34,823 nt of DNA from Chromobacterium amazonense (GTDB taxonomy: Bacteria; Pseudomonadota; Gammaproteobacteria; Burkholderiales; Chromobacteriaceae), in the NCBI RefSeq assembly GCF_001855565.1, contig NZ_MKCR01000020.1, positions 1-34,823 of the forward strand, given 5' to 3'. The notes under the pieces were generated by a model, which was not told the origin of the DNA, did not search any database, and worked only from the letters and a program-made list of their open reading frames with translations. How positions within the stretch are numbered: the first letter of the stretch is position 1; every line of letters begins with the position of its first letter. Below, one piece after another: positions 27,673 to 34,823 of this stretch. A program made the position numbers and the translations under genes.

Positions 27673-28017
27673 CTGCGTGTTGGCCATCGGGAGATGACGG
27701 ATGGCGGGCGTCGCGCGACCAGTCCGAATAGTGCAACGCGCTGCGGCGCGAATCTGGCCATTCGCTGGCCAGGGGCGATATGAGCCTGGCGACTGTTTTT
27801 GTGCTGACCTTACGGGCAGGTTTTATCTGACAGGCCACTTTAATACCATGCGGCAAGCGACTGAATTTTCGATATTTTCCAAAATAAATCAATGAGATGT
27901 ATGTTTTTCCACGGATTGGGGCGCGCAATTTCTGCTGCTATGACTATCAGCATGCTCATGGTATGCCATGGGCAGGCATTGAACTGCAAACGCGTTCCAA
28001 CTCTGGGGAGTCGAAAC
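27673..28017. other. Non-coding region upstream of the exported two-gene module
   Basis: No convincing gene is visible; a 64-codon frame at 27701-27895 lacks family features. The segment becomes AT-rich towards 27870-27895 and includes TATTTT-CC-AAAATA (27873-27886) and the dyad CATGG-tatg-CCATG (27957-27970). The promoter of the downstream secreted-protein genes presumably lies here. Confidence 0.4.
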
Positions 28018-28722
28018 ATGCAGTCTAAATCCGTGATCATGGCGGCCTGGCTGGGCCTGGCCGTTCTCGCCGGCGGCAGCGCGCCGGTCCATGCGGCGTC
28101 CTTATCCGCCGCGCAGCTGGGCGAGCAGCAAACCGGCGCCGCCGCGGCGGCCAGGCAAGGCCTGGCCGCTTTCGTCAGGCAGAGCGGGCAGGCGTTCGGC
28201 AATCGTCTGCCGGAGGGCTTTCCGCTGGAGGTGGCGGATGGCCGCGGGCTGGCGTCTCTGCGCGTCGGCGCCGGTTTTCCGGTATACAGCGTGACGCCGC
28301 AACAACTATTGGCGACCGATGCCGACCTCAGCCGCCAAATGGCGCCCACCGGCGCCTGGCGCTTCACCGTGTATCAGCAACAGCGGCCGGTTGGCCTGGT
28401 GACGGTGGAAAAGGTGGCGGGCCGCTGGCAAGCGGTGTCCTATGGCGCGGCCGGGCTGGCTAAGGATCTGGAGTCCTTGCGCGCGGCTTATGGCGATGGC
28501 GGTCAGACCGCTACCCGTTTCCTGCGGGTCTACCAGGCGCAATCGGATTTTCTGGAGGTGACGCCGGCGGGCGGCAAGCCGCGCTTCGCCGCGTTGACTT
28601 CAGCCAATGCGTCGCTGCAACTGCAACGCCAGGCCGATGGCGGCGCTGTCCTGCTGGACGGCGCGCAGTTGCTCGAACCGCTGCGCGCGGCAGTGCGCAG
28701 CAATCTTTCCAGCTGGCGCTGA
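28018..28722 (+). CDS. Exported protein of unknown function, partner of the cysteine protease
   Basis: I do not recognise this 234-residue protein. It has a clear Sec signal peptide (QSKSVIMAAWLGLAVLAGG to VHA, cleavage near residue 26) and no membrane segment after it, so it is periplasmic or secreted. The body looks alpha/beta; FTVYQQQRPVGLVTVEKVAGRW and YQAQSDFLEV suggest strands, and there is no cysteine in the mature part. GGGGAG precedes ATG 28018; an upstream extension of the frame lacks support. The protease gene follows 12 bases later, so the two are one operon. By analogy with protease-inhibitor or prodomain pairs it may restrain or chaperone the protease; this is inference from position only. 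Confidence 0.75.
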   Translation: MQSKSVIMAAWLGLAVLAGGSAPVHAASLSAAQLGEQQTGAAAAARQGLAAFVRQSGQAFGNRLPEGFPLEVADGRGLASLRVGAGFPVYSVTPQQLLATDADLSRQMAPTGAWRFTVYQQQRPVGLVTVEKVAGRWQAVSYGAAGLAKDLESLRAAYGDGGQTATRFLRVYQAQSDFLEVTPAGGKPRFAALTSANASLQLQRQADGGAVLLDGAQLLEPLRAAVRSNLSSWR

Positions 28723-28734
28723 GGGGAGGCCATC

Positions 28735-29328
28735 ATGATGAACATGCATCTGGGCAAGACCATTCTGGCGGCGGCCATGCTGGCCGCCGCGGTTGCGGCG
28801 CAGGCAGACACCAAGGTGCTGGGCGTACCCTTGACGGTGCAGGAGCATAGCCAATGGTGCTGGGCCGGATCCAGCAAGGCGGTGCTTGCCTGGTACAAGC
28901 AGACGCCGAGCCAGTGCGCCATCGTCAACTGGGCATTCGGCATCAACTACGCTTGCGGCAACAGCAACTTCAACTGGAACAGCGACGCCAACAGCCCCAA
29001 TAATATGTTCGGCGGCGGAGGCAGCCTGCAGGACATTCTGAGCAACTGGGGAGTGTCCAACTACACGGTCTACGACTATCTGTCCTGGACGCATGTGCAG
29101 CAGGACATCCAGGCCAACCGGCCTTTTGTGATCCGCTATGGCTGGACCGGCGGCGGCGGCCATTTCATCGTAGGCCGCGGCTACCAGAGCGGCAGCGGCG
29201 GCAGTTACGTTTACATGATGAATCCGTGGCCGGGGGAGGGCATGACCTACGCCTTGTACGACAATGTGGTATCGGCCAGGGATCATGACTGGACCCATAC
29301 CCTGCGCATGAGCGTCAGCCCAAAATAA
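28735..29328 (+). CDS. Secreted papain-like cysteine protease
   Basis: This 197-residue exported protein has a signal peptide ending AAAVAAQA (about residue 24). The mature part has a papain-like catalytic set: Gln36 six residues before Cys42 in VQEHSQWCWAGSSKAVLAWY (as Gln19-Cys25 in papain), His143 in GGGGHFIVGRGY, and Asn163 in YMMNPWPGEG. The QxxxxxCWA start and compact size resemble the C70/AvrRpt2 and C39-like groups. Cys61 and Cys74 could form a disulfide. There is no long propeptide between signal and active site, unusual for a secreted protease. GGGGAGG precedes ATG 28735. It is co-transcribed with the exported protein upstream. Substrate and target (host, competitor or self) are unknown. 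Confidence 0.85.
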   Translation: MMNMHLGKTILAAAMLAAAVAAQADTKVLGVPLTVQEHSQWCWAGSSKAVLAWYKQTPSQCAIVNWAFGINYACGNSNFNWNSDANSPNNMFGGGGSLQDILSNWGVSNYTVYDYLSWTHVQQDIQANRPFVIRYGWTGGGGHFIVGRGYQSGSGGSYVYMMNPWPGEGMTYALYDNVVSARDHDWTHTLRMSVSPK

Positions 29329-29343
29329 GGCTGATCGACGTGG

Positions 29344-29372
29344 AAATACGGCAGCTTGTCGCTGCCGTATTT
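29344..29372. terminator. Bidirectional terminator between the protease and miaA
   Basis: A perfect 12-bp stem AAATACGGCAGC (29344-29355) / GCTGCCGTATTT (29361-29372) with loop TTGTC separates two convergent genes. Confidence 0.85.
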
Positions 29373-29375
29373 GAT

Positions 29376-30353
29376 TCAGAAATCCCCGCCGTAACGCAGA
29401 GGGTCCGCCGCGGGGCGGCCGGCCAGGAAGTCTTCCACGGCTGCGGACAGCAGATCGGCCAAACCCTCCTGCTGCGCGTCCACCGGAATCACCTCCAGGC
29501 TGCGCGTCCAGGTCAGCTGGCGTTTGGCCAACTGCCGGGTGGCGGCGATCCCGCGTTCGATGAAGTCGTCGTAGCCATATAAGCCATCCTGATGCTCCCA
29601 GGCCTGGCGATAGCCGACGCAGCGCATGGACGGCAGGTCCAGCGTCAGCTGCGGATAGCTGGCGCGCAGCCGGCTGACTTCATCCAGAAAGCCTTGCTCC
29701 AGCATCAGATGGAAGCGTTGGGCGATGCGCGCGTGCAGCCAGCCGCGCTCGCGCGGCACCAGCGCCAGCGGCAGGAAGCGGAAGCTGGCGGCCGCCTCCT
29801 TGCCCTGGGCAATCAATTCCGACATCGGCTGGCCGCTGAGCAGGCAAACCTCCAGCGCGCGATGGATGCGTTGCGAATCGTTGGGGTTGAGGCGGGCGGC
29901 GGTGGCGGGGTCCAGCGTCGCCAGCCGCGCATGCATGGCGGGCCAGCCAAGATGCGCGGCGTCGGCATCCAGCTCGGCGCGCAGCGCGGCATCGGCTTGC
30001 GGCAGGTCGGACAGGCCTTCCAGCAGCGCCTTGTAATACAGCATGGTGCCGCCGACCAGCAGCGGCAGCTTGCCGCGGGACTGGATATCGGCGATCAGGC
30101 GGTTGGCGTCGGCATGGAACTGCGCCGCCGAATAGCTTTGCAAAGGGCTGATGATGTCGATCAGGTGGTGCGGGCAGGCCGCCATTTCTGCGGCCGTCGG
30201 CTTGGCGCTGCCGATGTCCATGTCGCGGTAGACCAGCGCGGAATCGACGCTGATGATCTCCGAGGGAAAACGACGCGCCAGCTCCAGCGCCAACCCGGTT
30301 TTGCCGGAGGCGGTGGGGCCCATCAGCAGAATGGCTTGCGGGGTGTGACTCAT
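29376..30353 (-). CDS. miaA: tRNA dimethylallyltransferase
   Basis: This 325-residue enzyme adds a dimethylallyl group to A37 of tRNAs reading UNN codons. The P-loop GPTASGKT is at residues 12-19. The tRNA/substrate motif is [19 protein letters not shown] with Asp37, and [27 protein letters not shown] and [11 protein letters not shown] are conserved. The length is typical. The Gln of the common DSxQVY motif is replaced by Leu here (DSALVY). The hfq gene that often follows miaA is not adjacent; the 3' end meets a shared terminator. Confidence 0.97.
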   Translation of the reverse strand: MSHTPQAILLMGPTASGKTGLALELARRFPSEIISVDSALVYRDMDIGSAKPTAAEMAACPHHLIDIISPLQSYSAAQFHADANRLIADIQSRGKLPLLVGGTMLYYKALLEGLSDLPQADAALRAELDADAAHLGWPAMHARLATLDPATAARLNPNDSQRIHRALEVCLLSGQPMSELIAQGKEAAASFRFLPLALVPRERGWLHARIAQRFHLMLEQGFLDEVSRLRASYPQLTLDLPSMRCVGYRQAWEHQDGLYGYDDFIERGIAATRQLAKRQLTWTRSLEVIPVDAQQEGLADLLSAAVEDFLAGRPAADPLRYGGDF

Positions 30354-30471
30354 GATGTGACTCGCTGCGATACAGGGTGGAATTGTCGCATAGCCGGCGC
30401 AGTCATGCGCAAAAGCCTTGACCTCGCTGGCTGGACGTTTACGATGGGAGTATCGGAGCCGGGAGCATGCA

Positions 30472-30990
30472 ATGAGAATCGAAGCCGCCAGCGAAAAACA
30501 TCTTTCCGCGTATCGCCAATACTTTCAGGCTTGCCGCGAGCTGGATTTCGATTATTACCGCGATCTGGCGGATGACGCGGATGCCTGGTTGCGCAAGTTG
30601 GTCCGGCATGCCGATGGCGAGGAGATGCCGGCGGGGTGGGTGCCTTGCCAGACCTGGTTTCTGTTGACGCCCGAAGGCGAGATCGTCGGCGCGGCGCGGC
30701 TGCGGCATGGCGAAACCCACATGATCCAGGAAAAGATCGGCCATATCGGTTTTGAGGTCTTGCCTAAGTGGCGCGGCAACGGTTACGGCCGCGTGCTGCT
30801 GCAGTATGTGCAGGCCATCGCCGAGCAACCGGAATGCGGCAACTGGGTGGTGGTCTGCGACGCCGCCAATGCCGCCGCGGTGCGCACCGTGGAAACCTGC
30901 GGCGGACAATTGCTGGAGGATGTGCGGCAAGCGGACGGCACCGTGCTGAAGCGCTATAGCCTGACGCCGATAGGCGGTTTATTCGCGTAG
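30472..30990 (+). CDS. GNAT family N-acetyltransferase
   Basis: This 172-residue cytoplasmic acetyl-CoA-dependent transferase is recognised from motif [22 protein letters not shown] (R-G-N-G-Y-G pyrophosphate loop). The preceding beta-strand pair IVGAARLRH and GHIGFEV and the motif B region [17 protein letters not shown] also fit. The overall pattern is that of the COG3981-type predicted acetyltransferases; the substrate is unknown. GGGAG lies six bases before ATG 30472; the longer frame from 30418 is not supported. It stands alone between the divergent miaA and scpB. Confidence 0.88.
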   Translation: MRIEAASEKHLSAYRQYFQACRELDFDYYRDLADDADAWLRKLVRHADGEEMPAGWVPCQTWFLLTPEGEIVGAARLRHGETHMIQEKIGHIGFEVLPKWRGNGYGRVLLQYVQAIAEQPECGNWVVVCDAANAAAVRTVETCGGQLLEDVRQADGTVLKRYSLTPIGGLFA

Positions 30991-31019
30991 TTTCGCTTGT
31001 CGCGAAACTCGTGTAGAAT
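30989..31019 (+). promoter_or_regulatory. Inverted repeat and -10 element upstream of scpB
   Basis: AGTTTCGC (30989-30996) and GCGAAACT (31002-31009) form an 8-bp dyad that includes the last bases of the GNAT gene. TAGAAT (31014-31019) follows as a likely -10. The dyad may be an operator or a weak terminator. Confidence 0.4.
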
Positions 31020-31071
31020 CCACGGCTTCCCGCGCATTGAAAACCCCTGACTTCCCCGGCACCCCGGTTTA

Positions 31072-31704
31072 ATGTCCACCATTACCGATTTAAAATATCT
31101 GAAGATCGTGCTGGAAACGGCTTTGCTGACGGCTCAGGAGCCCTTGTCGGTTTCGCAGTTGAAAAAGCTGTTCACCGAAGACGTCAAGGCTGCGCTGATC
31201 AACGATATTCTGGAAGATATCCAGGGAGACTGGCGCGGGCGCGGCATCGAGCTGGTCAAGCTGGCATCCGGCTGGCGTTTCAGAGCCCGAGCCGAATTCA
31301 CGCCGTATTTGAACCGGCTGAATCCGGAAAAGCCGCCGCGCTATTCGCGCGCGGTGATGGAAACCTTGGCGATCATCGCCTACAAACAACCTGTGACCCG
31401 TGGCGATATCGAGGCGATACGAGGCGTATCGGTCTCAACCAACGTGATGCAGACCCTGCTGGAGCGCGGCTGGATCGAAGTCATCGGGCACAAGGACGTA
31501 CCGGGCCGTCCCGGCCTGTACGCTACGACACGCAAATTTCTGGACGATCTGAGCTTTGTCTCGCTGAACGACCTGCCGCCGCTGGCGGAGTTGGGCAGCT
31601 TGGTGGTGCCGGATGTTCAAACGCAGGACCATAGCTCCGATGCGGGCGCAGACGATCTCCCCCTCGACGATGAGGCGGACAATTTAGAGCCAGTCGCGGA
31701 ATAA
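31072..31704 (+). CDS. scpB: Chromosome segregation and condensation protein ScpB
   Basis: This 210-residue kleisin-associated subunit of the SMC-ScpA-ScpB complex organises the nucleoid. It has the tandem winged-helix pattern: [20 protein letters not shown] at the start, [20 protein letters not shown] in the middle, then [28 protein letters not shown] and [13 protein letters not shown]. The acidic tail after residue 185 is normal. The ATG at 31072 has no evident Shine-Dalgarno. scpA, its usual partner, is not adjacent and must be elsewhere; rluB follows 36 bases later, a common pairing. Confidence 0.95.
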   Translation: MSTITDLKYLKIVLETALLTAQEPLSVSQLKKLFTEDVKAALINDILEDIQGDWRGRGIELVKLASGWRFRARAEFTPYLNRLNPEKPPRYSRAVMETLAIIAYKQPVTRGDIEAIRGVSVSTNVMQTLLERGWIEVIGHKDVPGRPGLYATTRKFLDDLSFVSLNDLPPLAELGSLVVPDVQTQDHSSDAGADDLPLDDEADNLEPVAE

Positions 31705-31740
31705 GTTTCCGCCAGTTGCTCACATGGAAAGAGCAAGCAC

Positions 31741-33168
31741 ATGTCTACAAAAGGACAACGTACCCACGCGCGCCAGCCGGTTTCGCGTGTAAAGGGCCGT
31801 GAAACTTCGCAGCCGCGCGATAACGCCGGCCGCAGCCAGGGCCAGCAGCGCCAGGGCAAGCACCCCTCCGCCGGCGCGCAGCCGCGCTTCCCGCAACAGC
31901 AGCCGGGCCAGCAGGCCCGCCGCGGCGGCCCGCGCCAGGCGCGCGACGCCTACGGCAACCCGATCACGCCGGTGCAGAACGGCGTGCCGCTGTTCAAGCT
32001 GTCCCGTCGCGAGCAGGAGCAGCAGATACTGGCCGCCGGCAACCGCAAACCGGCCTACACCCGTGACAGCAACGGCGACATCAACGGCAATGTGGCGTTG
32101 GATCACGAAAAGCGTTTCGGCAACAAGAACGCCGCGCGTCCGGCCGGTGATCAGGCAGCCAGGGGACGCAACAGAAGCAACGGCGACCAGCCGCAGGGCG
32201 AGCAGAAGCCGAGGGCCGAGGCCAAGGGCCGCGGCGACGCCAAGCCCAAGCAGCAAGTGCAGCGCGCCAAGAAGCTGCGTCTGCGCAGCCCCAGCCAGGA
32301 CATCAAGAACAAGGCGCAGAAGCTGAAGGAAGTGCGCGTCGATCTGAACGAGATCGAGCCGGTGCGTCTGCAGAAGGCCTTGTCCTCGTCCGGCGTCGGC
32401 TCCCGCCGCGAAATGGAAGAATGGATCGAGGCCGGCCTGGTGCTGGTCAACGGCAAGAAGGCCAATCTCGGCGACAAAGTCGGCCCGCACGACAAAGTCA
32501 CGGTCAAGGGCGATCCGATCAAGCTGAAGTGGCCGGACCGCCTGCCGCGCGTGATCATGTATCACAAGGAAGAAGGCGAAATCGTCACCCGCGACGATCC
32601 GGAAGGCCGCGTCACCGTGTTCGACCGCCTGCCGCAAGCCAAATCCAGCCGCTGGGTGGCCATCGGACGCCTGGACGTGAACACCTCGGGCCTGCTGCTG
32701 ATCACCACCAGCGGCGAACTGGCCAACCGCATGATGCACCCCAGCTTCGAAGTGGAGCGCGAGTACTCGGTGCGCGTGCTGGGCGAGCTGACGCCGGAAA
32801 TCATGAAGGAAATGACCAAGGGCGTGCAGCTGGAAGACGGCGAGGCGCGCTTCGACCGCATTTTCCAGACCGGCGGCCAGGAAGAGTCGGCCAACCAGTG
32901 GTTCAACGTGGTGATCAAGGAAGGCCGCAACCGCGAAGTGCGCCGCATGTTCGAGCATTTCGGCCTGACCGTCAGCCGCCTGATGCGCGTGCGCTTCGGC
33001 AATATCGGCCTGCCGCCGCGGCTGAAGCGCGGCCAGTTCTACGAACTGAACGCCGCCGAAGTGGCTGCCGTGATGAAGTGGTCCAATCTGACCGTGACCG
33101 GCGGCAAGAAGACTGGCGGCCAGCGTCGTCCTTCGGCGCGCAAGCCCAAGACTGCGCGCGCCGAGTAA
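31741..33168 (+). CDS. rluB: 23S rRNA pseudouridine(2605) synthase with long basic N-terminal extension
   Basis: This enzyme converts U2605 of 23S rRNA to pseudouridine. An S4 RNA-binding domain lies at about residues 208-255 (VRLQKALSSSGVGSRREMEE). The RsuA-type catalytic domain follows, with Asp312 in IGRLDVNTSGLLL and the family motif KEGRNREVRRMFEH. At 475 residues it is much longer than E. coli RluB (about 290). The first 190 or so residues are Gln-, Arg-, Gly- and Pro-rich and look disordered, and a short basic tail follows the domain. GGAAAG precedes ATG 31741. It is co-transcribed with scpB and ends at a strong terminator. Confidence 0.94.
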   Translation: MSTKGQRTHARQPVSRVKGRETSQPRDNAGRSQGQQRQGKHPSAGAQPRFPQQQPGQQARRGGPRQARDAYGNPITPVQNGVPLFKLSRREQEQQILAAGNRKPAYTRDSNGDINGNVALDHEKRFGNKNAARPAGDQAARGRNRSNGDQPQGEQKPRAEAKGRGDAKPKQQVQRAKKLRLRSPSQDIKNKAQKLKEVRVDLNEIEPVRLQKALSSSGVGSRREMEEWIEAGLVLVNGKKANLGDKVGPHDKVTVKGDPIKLKWPDRLPRVIMYHKEEGEIVTRDDPEGRVTVFDRLPQAKSSRWVAIGRLDVNTSGLLLITTSGELANRMMHPSFEVEREYSVRVLGELTPEIMKEMTKGVQLEDGEARFDRIFQTGGQEESANQWFNVVIKEGRNREVRRMFEHFGLTVSRLMRVRFGNIGLPPRLKRGQFYELNAAEVAAVMKWSNLTVTGGKKTGGQRRPSARKPKTARAE

Positions 33169-33203
33169 GCTAGATGCCGGCGTTGGCCGGCCGGCGACGG
33201 AAC

Positions 33204-33237
33204 GCGGGCGCGCGCCATCAGGCGGCGCCCGCTTTTT
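33204..33237 (+). terminator. Intrinsic terminator after rluB
   Basis: GCGGGCGC (33204-33211) pairs with GCGCCCGC (33225-33232); inside, CGCC/GGCG extends the stem to an ATCA loop. A five-T tract follows. Confidence 0.88.
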
Positions 33238-33252
33238 GTTGCGGGAGAGAAA

Positions 33253-33723
33253 ATGGAACAATGGGACCAGGCAAGAGCGGAAGTGTGGCCGCCGCCGGAG
33301 CCGCGCCGACAGCGCGCCTCCATCGTCATCATCGAGCATGGCCGCCTGTTGCTGATGCGCCGAGTCAAGCCGGAAAAAGAGTTCTTCGTGCTGCCTGGCG
33401 GCAACATCAAGAAGAACGAAACGCCGGCCATGGCCTGCGTGCGCGAAACGCGCGAGGAAACCGGGCTCAATGTCTGGCTGGGCGGCCAGGTCTGCGTGCT
33501 GGAAGGCAACAGCCGCACCGAGCATGTTTTCGTCGCGCGGGAACACCGAGGGCTGTTGCGCCTGGGCGGGCCGGAACTGGCCAAGCTGGCGCCGGACAAT
33601 CACTACGAGCTGGTGTGGCTGGACGCGGCGCAATTGCGCAAGGTCAAGCTTCGGCCCAAGGCGCTGATGCCGCATTGCCTGGCATTGCTGGAGGGCAGGG
33701 CGCTGCCGGCAACCGAGGCATAA
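33253..33723 (+). CDS. Nudix hydrolase
   Basis: This 156-residue hydrolase acts on nucleoside-diphosphate-linked compounds. The full Nudix box is present from Gly50 to Leu72: G-x5-E56-x7-R64-E65-T-R-E68-E69-T-G71-L72. The hydrophobic position after RE is a Thr, a mild deviation. The N-terminal strand RASIVIIEHGRLLLMRRV is typical of small-molecule-type Nudix proteins (ADP-ribose, dNTP or mRNA-like substrates); specificity is not readable. GGGAGAG precedes ATG 33253. It sits between the rluB terminator and greB, 47 bases upstream of greB, so the two may be co-transcribed. Confidence 0.92.
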   Translation: MEQWDQARAEVWPPPEPRRQRASIVIIEHGRLLLMRRVKPEKEFFVLPGGNIKKNETPAMACVRETREETGLNVWLGGQVCVLEGNSRTEHVFVAREHRGLLRLGGPELAKLAPDNHYELVWLDAAQLRKVKLRPKALMPHCLALLEGRALPATEA

Positions 33724-33770
33724 TTGGACTGACGCCGCATCGATGGCGGCCGCATGGAATCGACAAGGCT

Positions 33771-34325
33771 ATGAGCAAGGCATTTACTCGAGAAGACGAG
33801 CAGCAGGAAGACGATCTGCCGGCGGAGCGCCGCCTGCCGGCTTCGACCAAGAACTACATCACGCCCGGCGGCTGGCAGCGGCTGAAGGATGAGCTATACC
33901 ACTTGGTCAACCGGGAGCGGCCGGAAATCGTGCAGGTGGTCAATTGGGCGGCCAGCAATGGCGACCGCTCGGAAAATGGCGATTACCTGTATGGAAAGCG
34001 TAGGCTGCGCGAGATTGACCGCCGCATCCGCTTCCTGACCAAGCGGCTGGAGATCGCCGAAGTGGTGGACCCGGAAACGCGCGAGGAAACGGATCAGATC
34101 TTCTTCTCCGCTACGGTGCTGATCCAGCGCGGCGACGGCAGCGAGCAGCGGCTGAGCATTGTCGGCGTGGACGAGATAGATTTGCCGCGCGGCCGCATCA
34201 GTTGGATCTCTCCCATCGCGCGCGCCTTGCTGAAGGCGCGCGAGGGCGATAGCGTGCTGTTCCGCGGTCCGGATGGCGATGAGGACATCGAGATTCTGGA
34301 AGTCAGCTACCAGCGCATCGATTGA
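33771..34325 (+). CDS. greB: Transcription elongation factor GreB
   Basis: This 184-residue factor enters the RNA polymerase secondary channel and stimulates cleavage of backtracked transcripts. The N-terminal coiled coil carries the acidic tip (WAASNGDRSENGDYLYGKRRLREIDRRIRFL). The C-terminal FKBP-like domain has SIVGVDEIDLPRGRISWISPIARALL and ends DIEILEVSYQ. YLYGKRRLREID marks GreB rather than GreA. An extra 20-25 acidic residues precede the usual start (TPGGWQRLKDEL), making it longer than E. coli GreB (158). ATG 33771 follows AAGG closely. A frame open further upstream is only an overlap with the Nudix gene. Confidence 0.95.
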   Translation: MSKAFTREDEQQEDDLPAERRLPASTKNYITPGGWQRLKDELYHLVNRERPEIVQVVNWAASNGDRSENGDYLYGKRRLREIDRRIRFLTKRLEIAEVVDPETREETDQIFFSATVLIQRGDGSEQRLSIVGVDEIDLPRGRISWISPIARALLKAREGDSVLFRGPDGDEDIEILEVSYQRID

Positions 34326-34340
34326 ACCGCCTCTAAAAGC

Positions 34341-34367
34341 AACGGCCCGGATATTCCGGGCCGTTTG
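34341..34367. terminator. Terminator between greB and the MarR gene
   Basis: A perfect 10-bp stem AACGGCCCGG (34341-34350) / CCGGGCCGTT (34356-34365) with loop ATATT lies between the convergent genes. T-rich flanks exist on both sides, so it probably serves both. Confidence 0.82.
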
Positions 34368-34383
34368 TCATTTTGAGCTGGAC

Positions 34384-34823
34384 TCAGGGCAGCATGTGCT
34401 CGGATAGCCTGCCATTGATCAGAAACCAGTCGCGCGTGGCTTTGTCGCCACAGTCGCCGAATGCGGTTTGCAGCAAGCGCTGCTGCTCTCGGTGCAGGCT
34501 TTCCTCCAGCCGCACGCCTTCCTCGCTCAGCGTCAGCTGTTTGACGCGCTTGTCGTGCGGCGCCGCTTGGCTGCAGATCAGGCCCATTTCCATCAGCTGG
34601 CGCAGCGGAATGTTGATGGCCTGCTTGGTGACGCCCAGAAACGACAGCAAGTCCTTGACCGATAGCTTGGGATAGCGCGCGACGAAAAACAAGATGCGAT
34701 GGTGCACGCGCGCCAAGCCTCGCTTGGCCAGCATTTCGTCCGGCTTGTTGGTCAGGGCTTTGTAGGCATAGAAGAAAATCTCCACGGCGGCCCGAGTGTC
34801 CAGGCTGGTTTCCTCCTCCTTGC
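34384..34823 (-). CDS. MarR-family winged-helix regulator, 5' end beyond the window
   Basis: A regulator of the MarR type is recognised from LARVHHRILFFVARYPKLSV, KDLLSFLGVTKQAINIPLRQLMEMGLI and the wing DKRVKQLTLSEEGVRLEE. The frame has no stop up to the window edge: upstream of a GTG at 34785 it reads KEEETSLDTRAA, which continues plausibly into helix 1. The true start therefore probably lies outside. A start at 34785 would give 133 residues, slightly short for the family (about 140-160). The ligand and target genes are unknown. Confidence 0.85.
   Translation of the reverse strand, partial: KEEETSLDTRAAVEIFFYAYKALTNKPDEMLAKRGLARVHHRILFFVARYPKLSVKDLLSFLGVTKQAINIPLRQLMEMGLICSQAAPHDKRVKQLTLSEEGVRLEESLHREQQRLLQTAFGDCGDKATRDWFLINGRLSEHMLP

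Noticed and set aside
27701-27895. 64-codon frame before the exported module
   Set aside because: No ribosome-binding site, no recognisable motif and biased composition; more likely part of the promoter region.
31720-33675. 651-codon open frame on the minus strand
   Set aside because: It is antisense to rluB and the Nudix gene, both with clear family motifs. Its His/Gln/Leu/Ala-rich translation is typical of reverse frames in GC-rich DNA.

Overview
The window looks like chromosomal DNA of a betaproteobacterium, most likely Chromobacterium or a close relative in the Neisseriales. The grounds are high GC, dense coding, a Neisseria/Burkholderia-type trimeric porin, and the gene order maf(yceF) / yceD-rpmF-plsX-fabH-fabD-fabG-acpP-fabF followed by pabB-pabC. 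The genus is inferred from overall resemblance; no search was run. I see no tRNA, rRNA, CRISPR array, insertion sequence or prophage.

Layout. 1-8.8 kb: gcvP (glycine decarboxylase P-protein), a TehB-like methyltransferase behind an AT-rich repeat-bearing promoter region, a PAS-PAS-GGDEF-EAL c-di-GMP protein, a solo DppA-like peptide-binding protein and a TetR regulator. 8.8-10.5 kb: a major porin on the minus strand with a long leader, and behind it a promoter-to-terminator unit that looks like an undescribed small RNA. 10.5-14 kb: a DUF2520 dehydrogenase-like gene convergent with a minus-strand operon, maf - tetrapyrrole-methylase-family methyltransferase - pncB. 14-20.4 kb: the ribosomal protein L32 / phospholipid / fatty-acid operon. 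It supplies acyl-ACP: FabD loads malonyl on AcpP, FabH starts, FabF and FabG elongate and reduce, and PlsX diverts acyl chains to phosphatidic acid. It contains a nested inverted repeat between fabH and fabD and a terminator between acpP and fabF. 20.4-22.7 kb: pabB-pabC (p-aminobenzoate for folate), with a promoter that overlaps the fabF terminator; PabB carries PIAGT instead of PIKGT. 22.8-27.6 kb: a dicarboxylate/amino-acid symporter, a small DUF4936 gene, tyrA, and a divergent LysR / MFS exporter pair. 27.6-29.4 kb: a two-gene exported module, an unrecognised secreted protein plus a papain-like cysteine protease. This is the best candidate here for an undescribed system. 29.4-34.8 kb: miaA, a GNAT acetyltransferase, scpB-rluB (RluB with a long disordered basic N-terminus), a Nudix hydrolase, greB, and a MarR-type regulator cut by the window end.

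Most intergenic gaps carry clear intrinsic terminators, so transcription units can be drawn with fair confidence. Functional statements rest on motif recognition and recalled family sequences.
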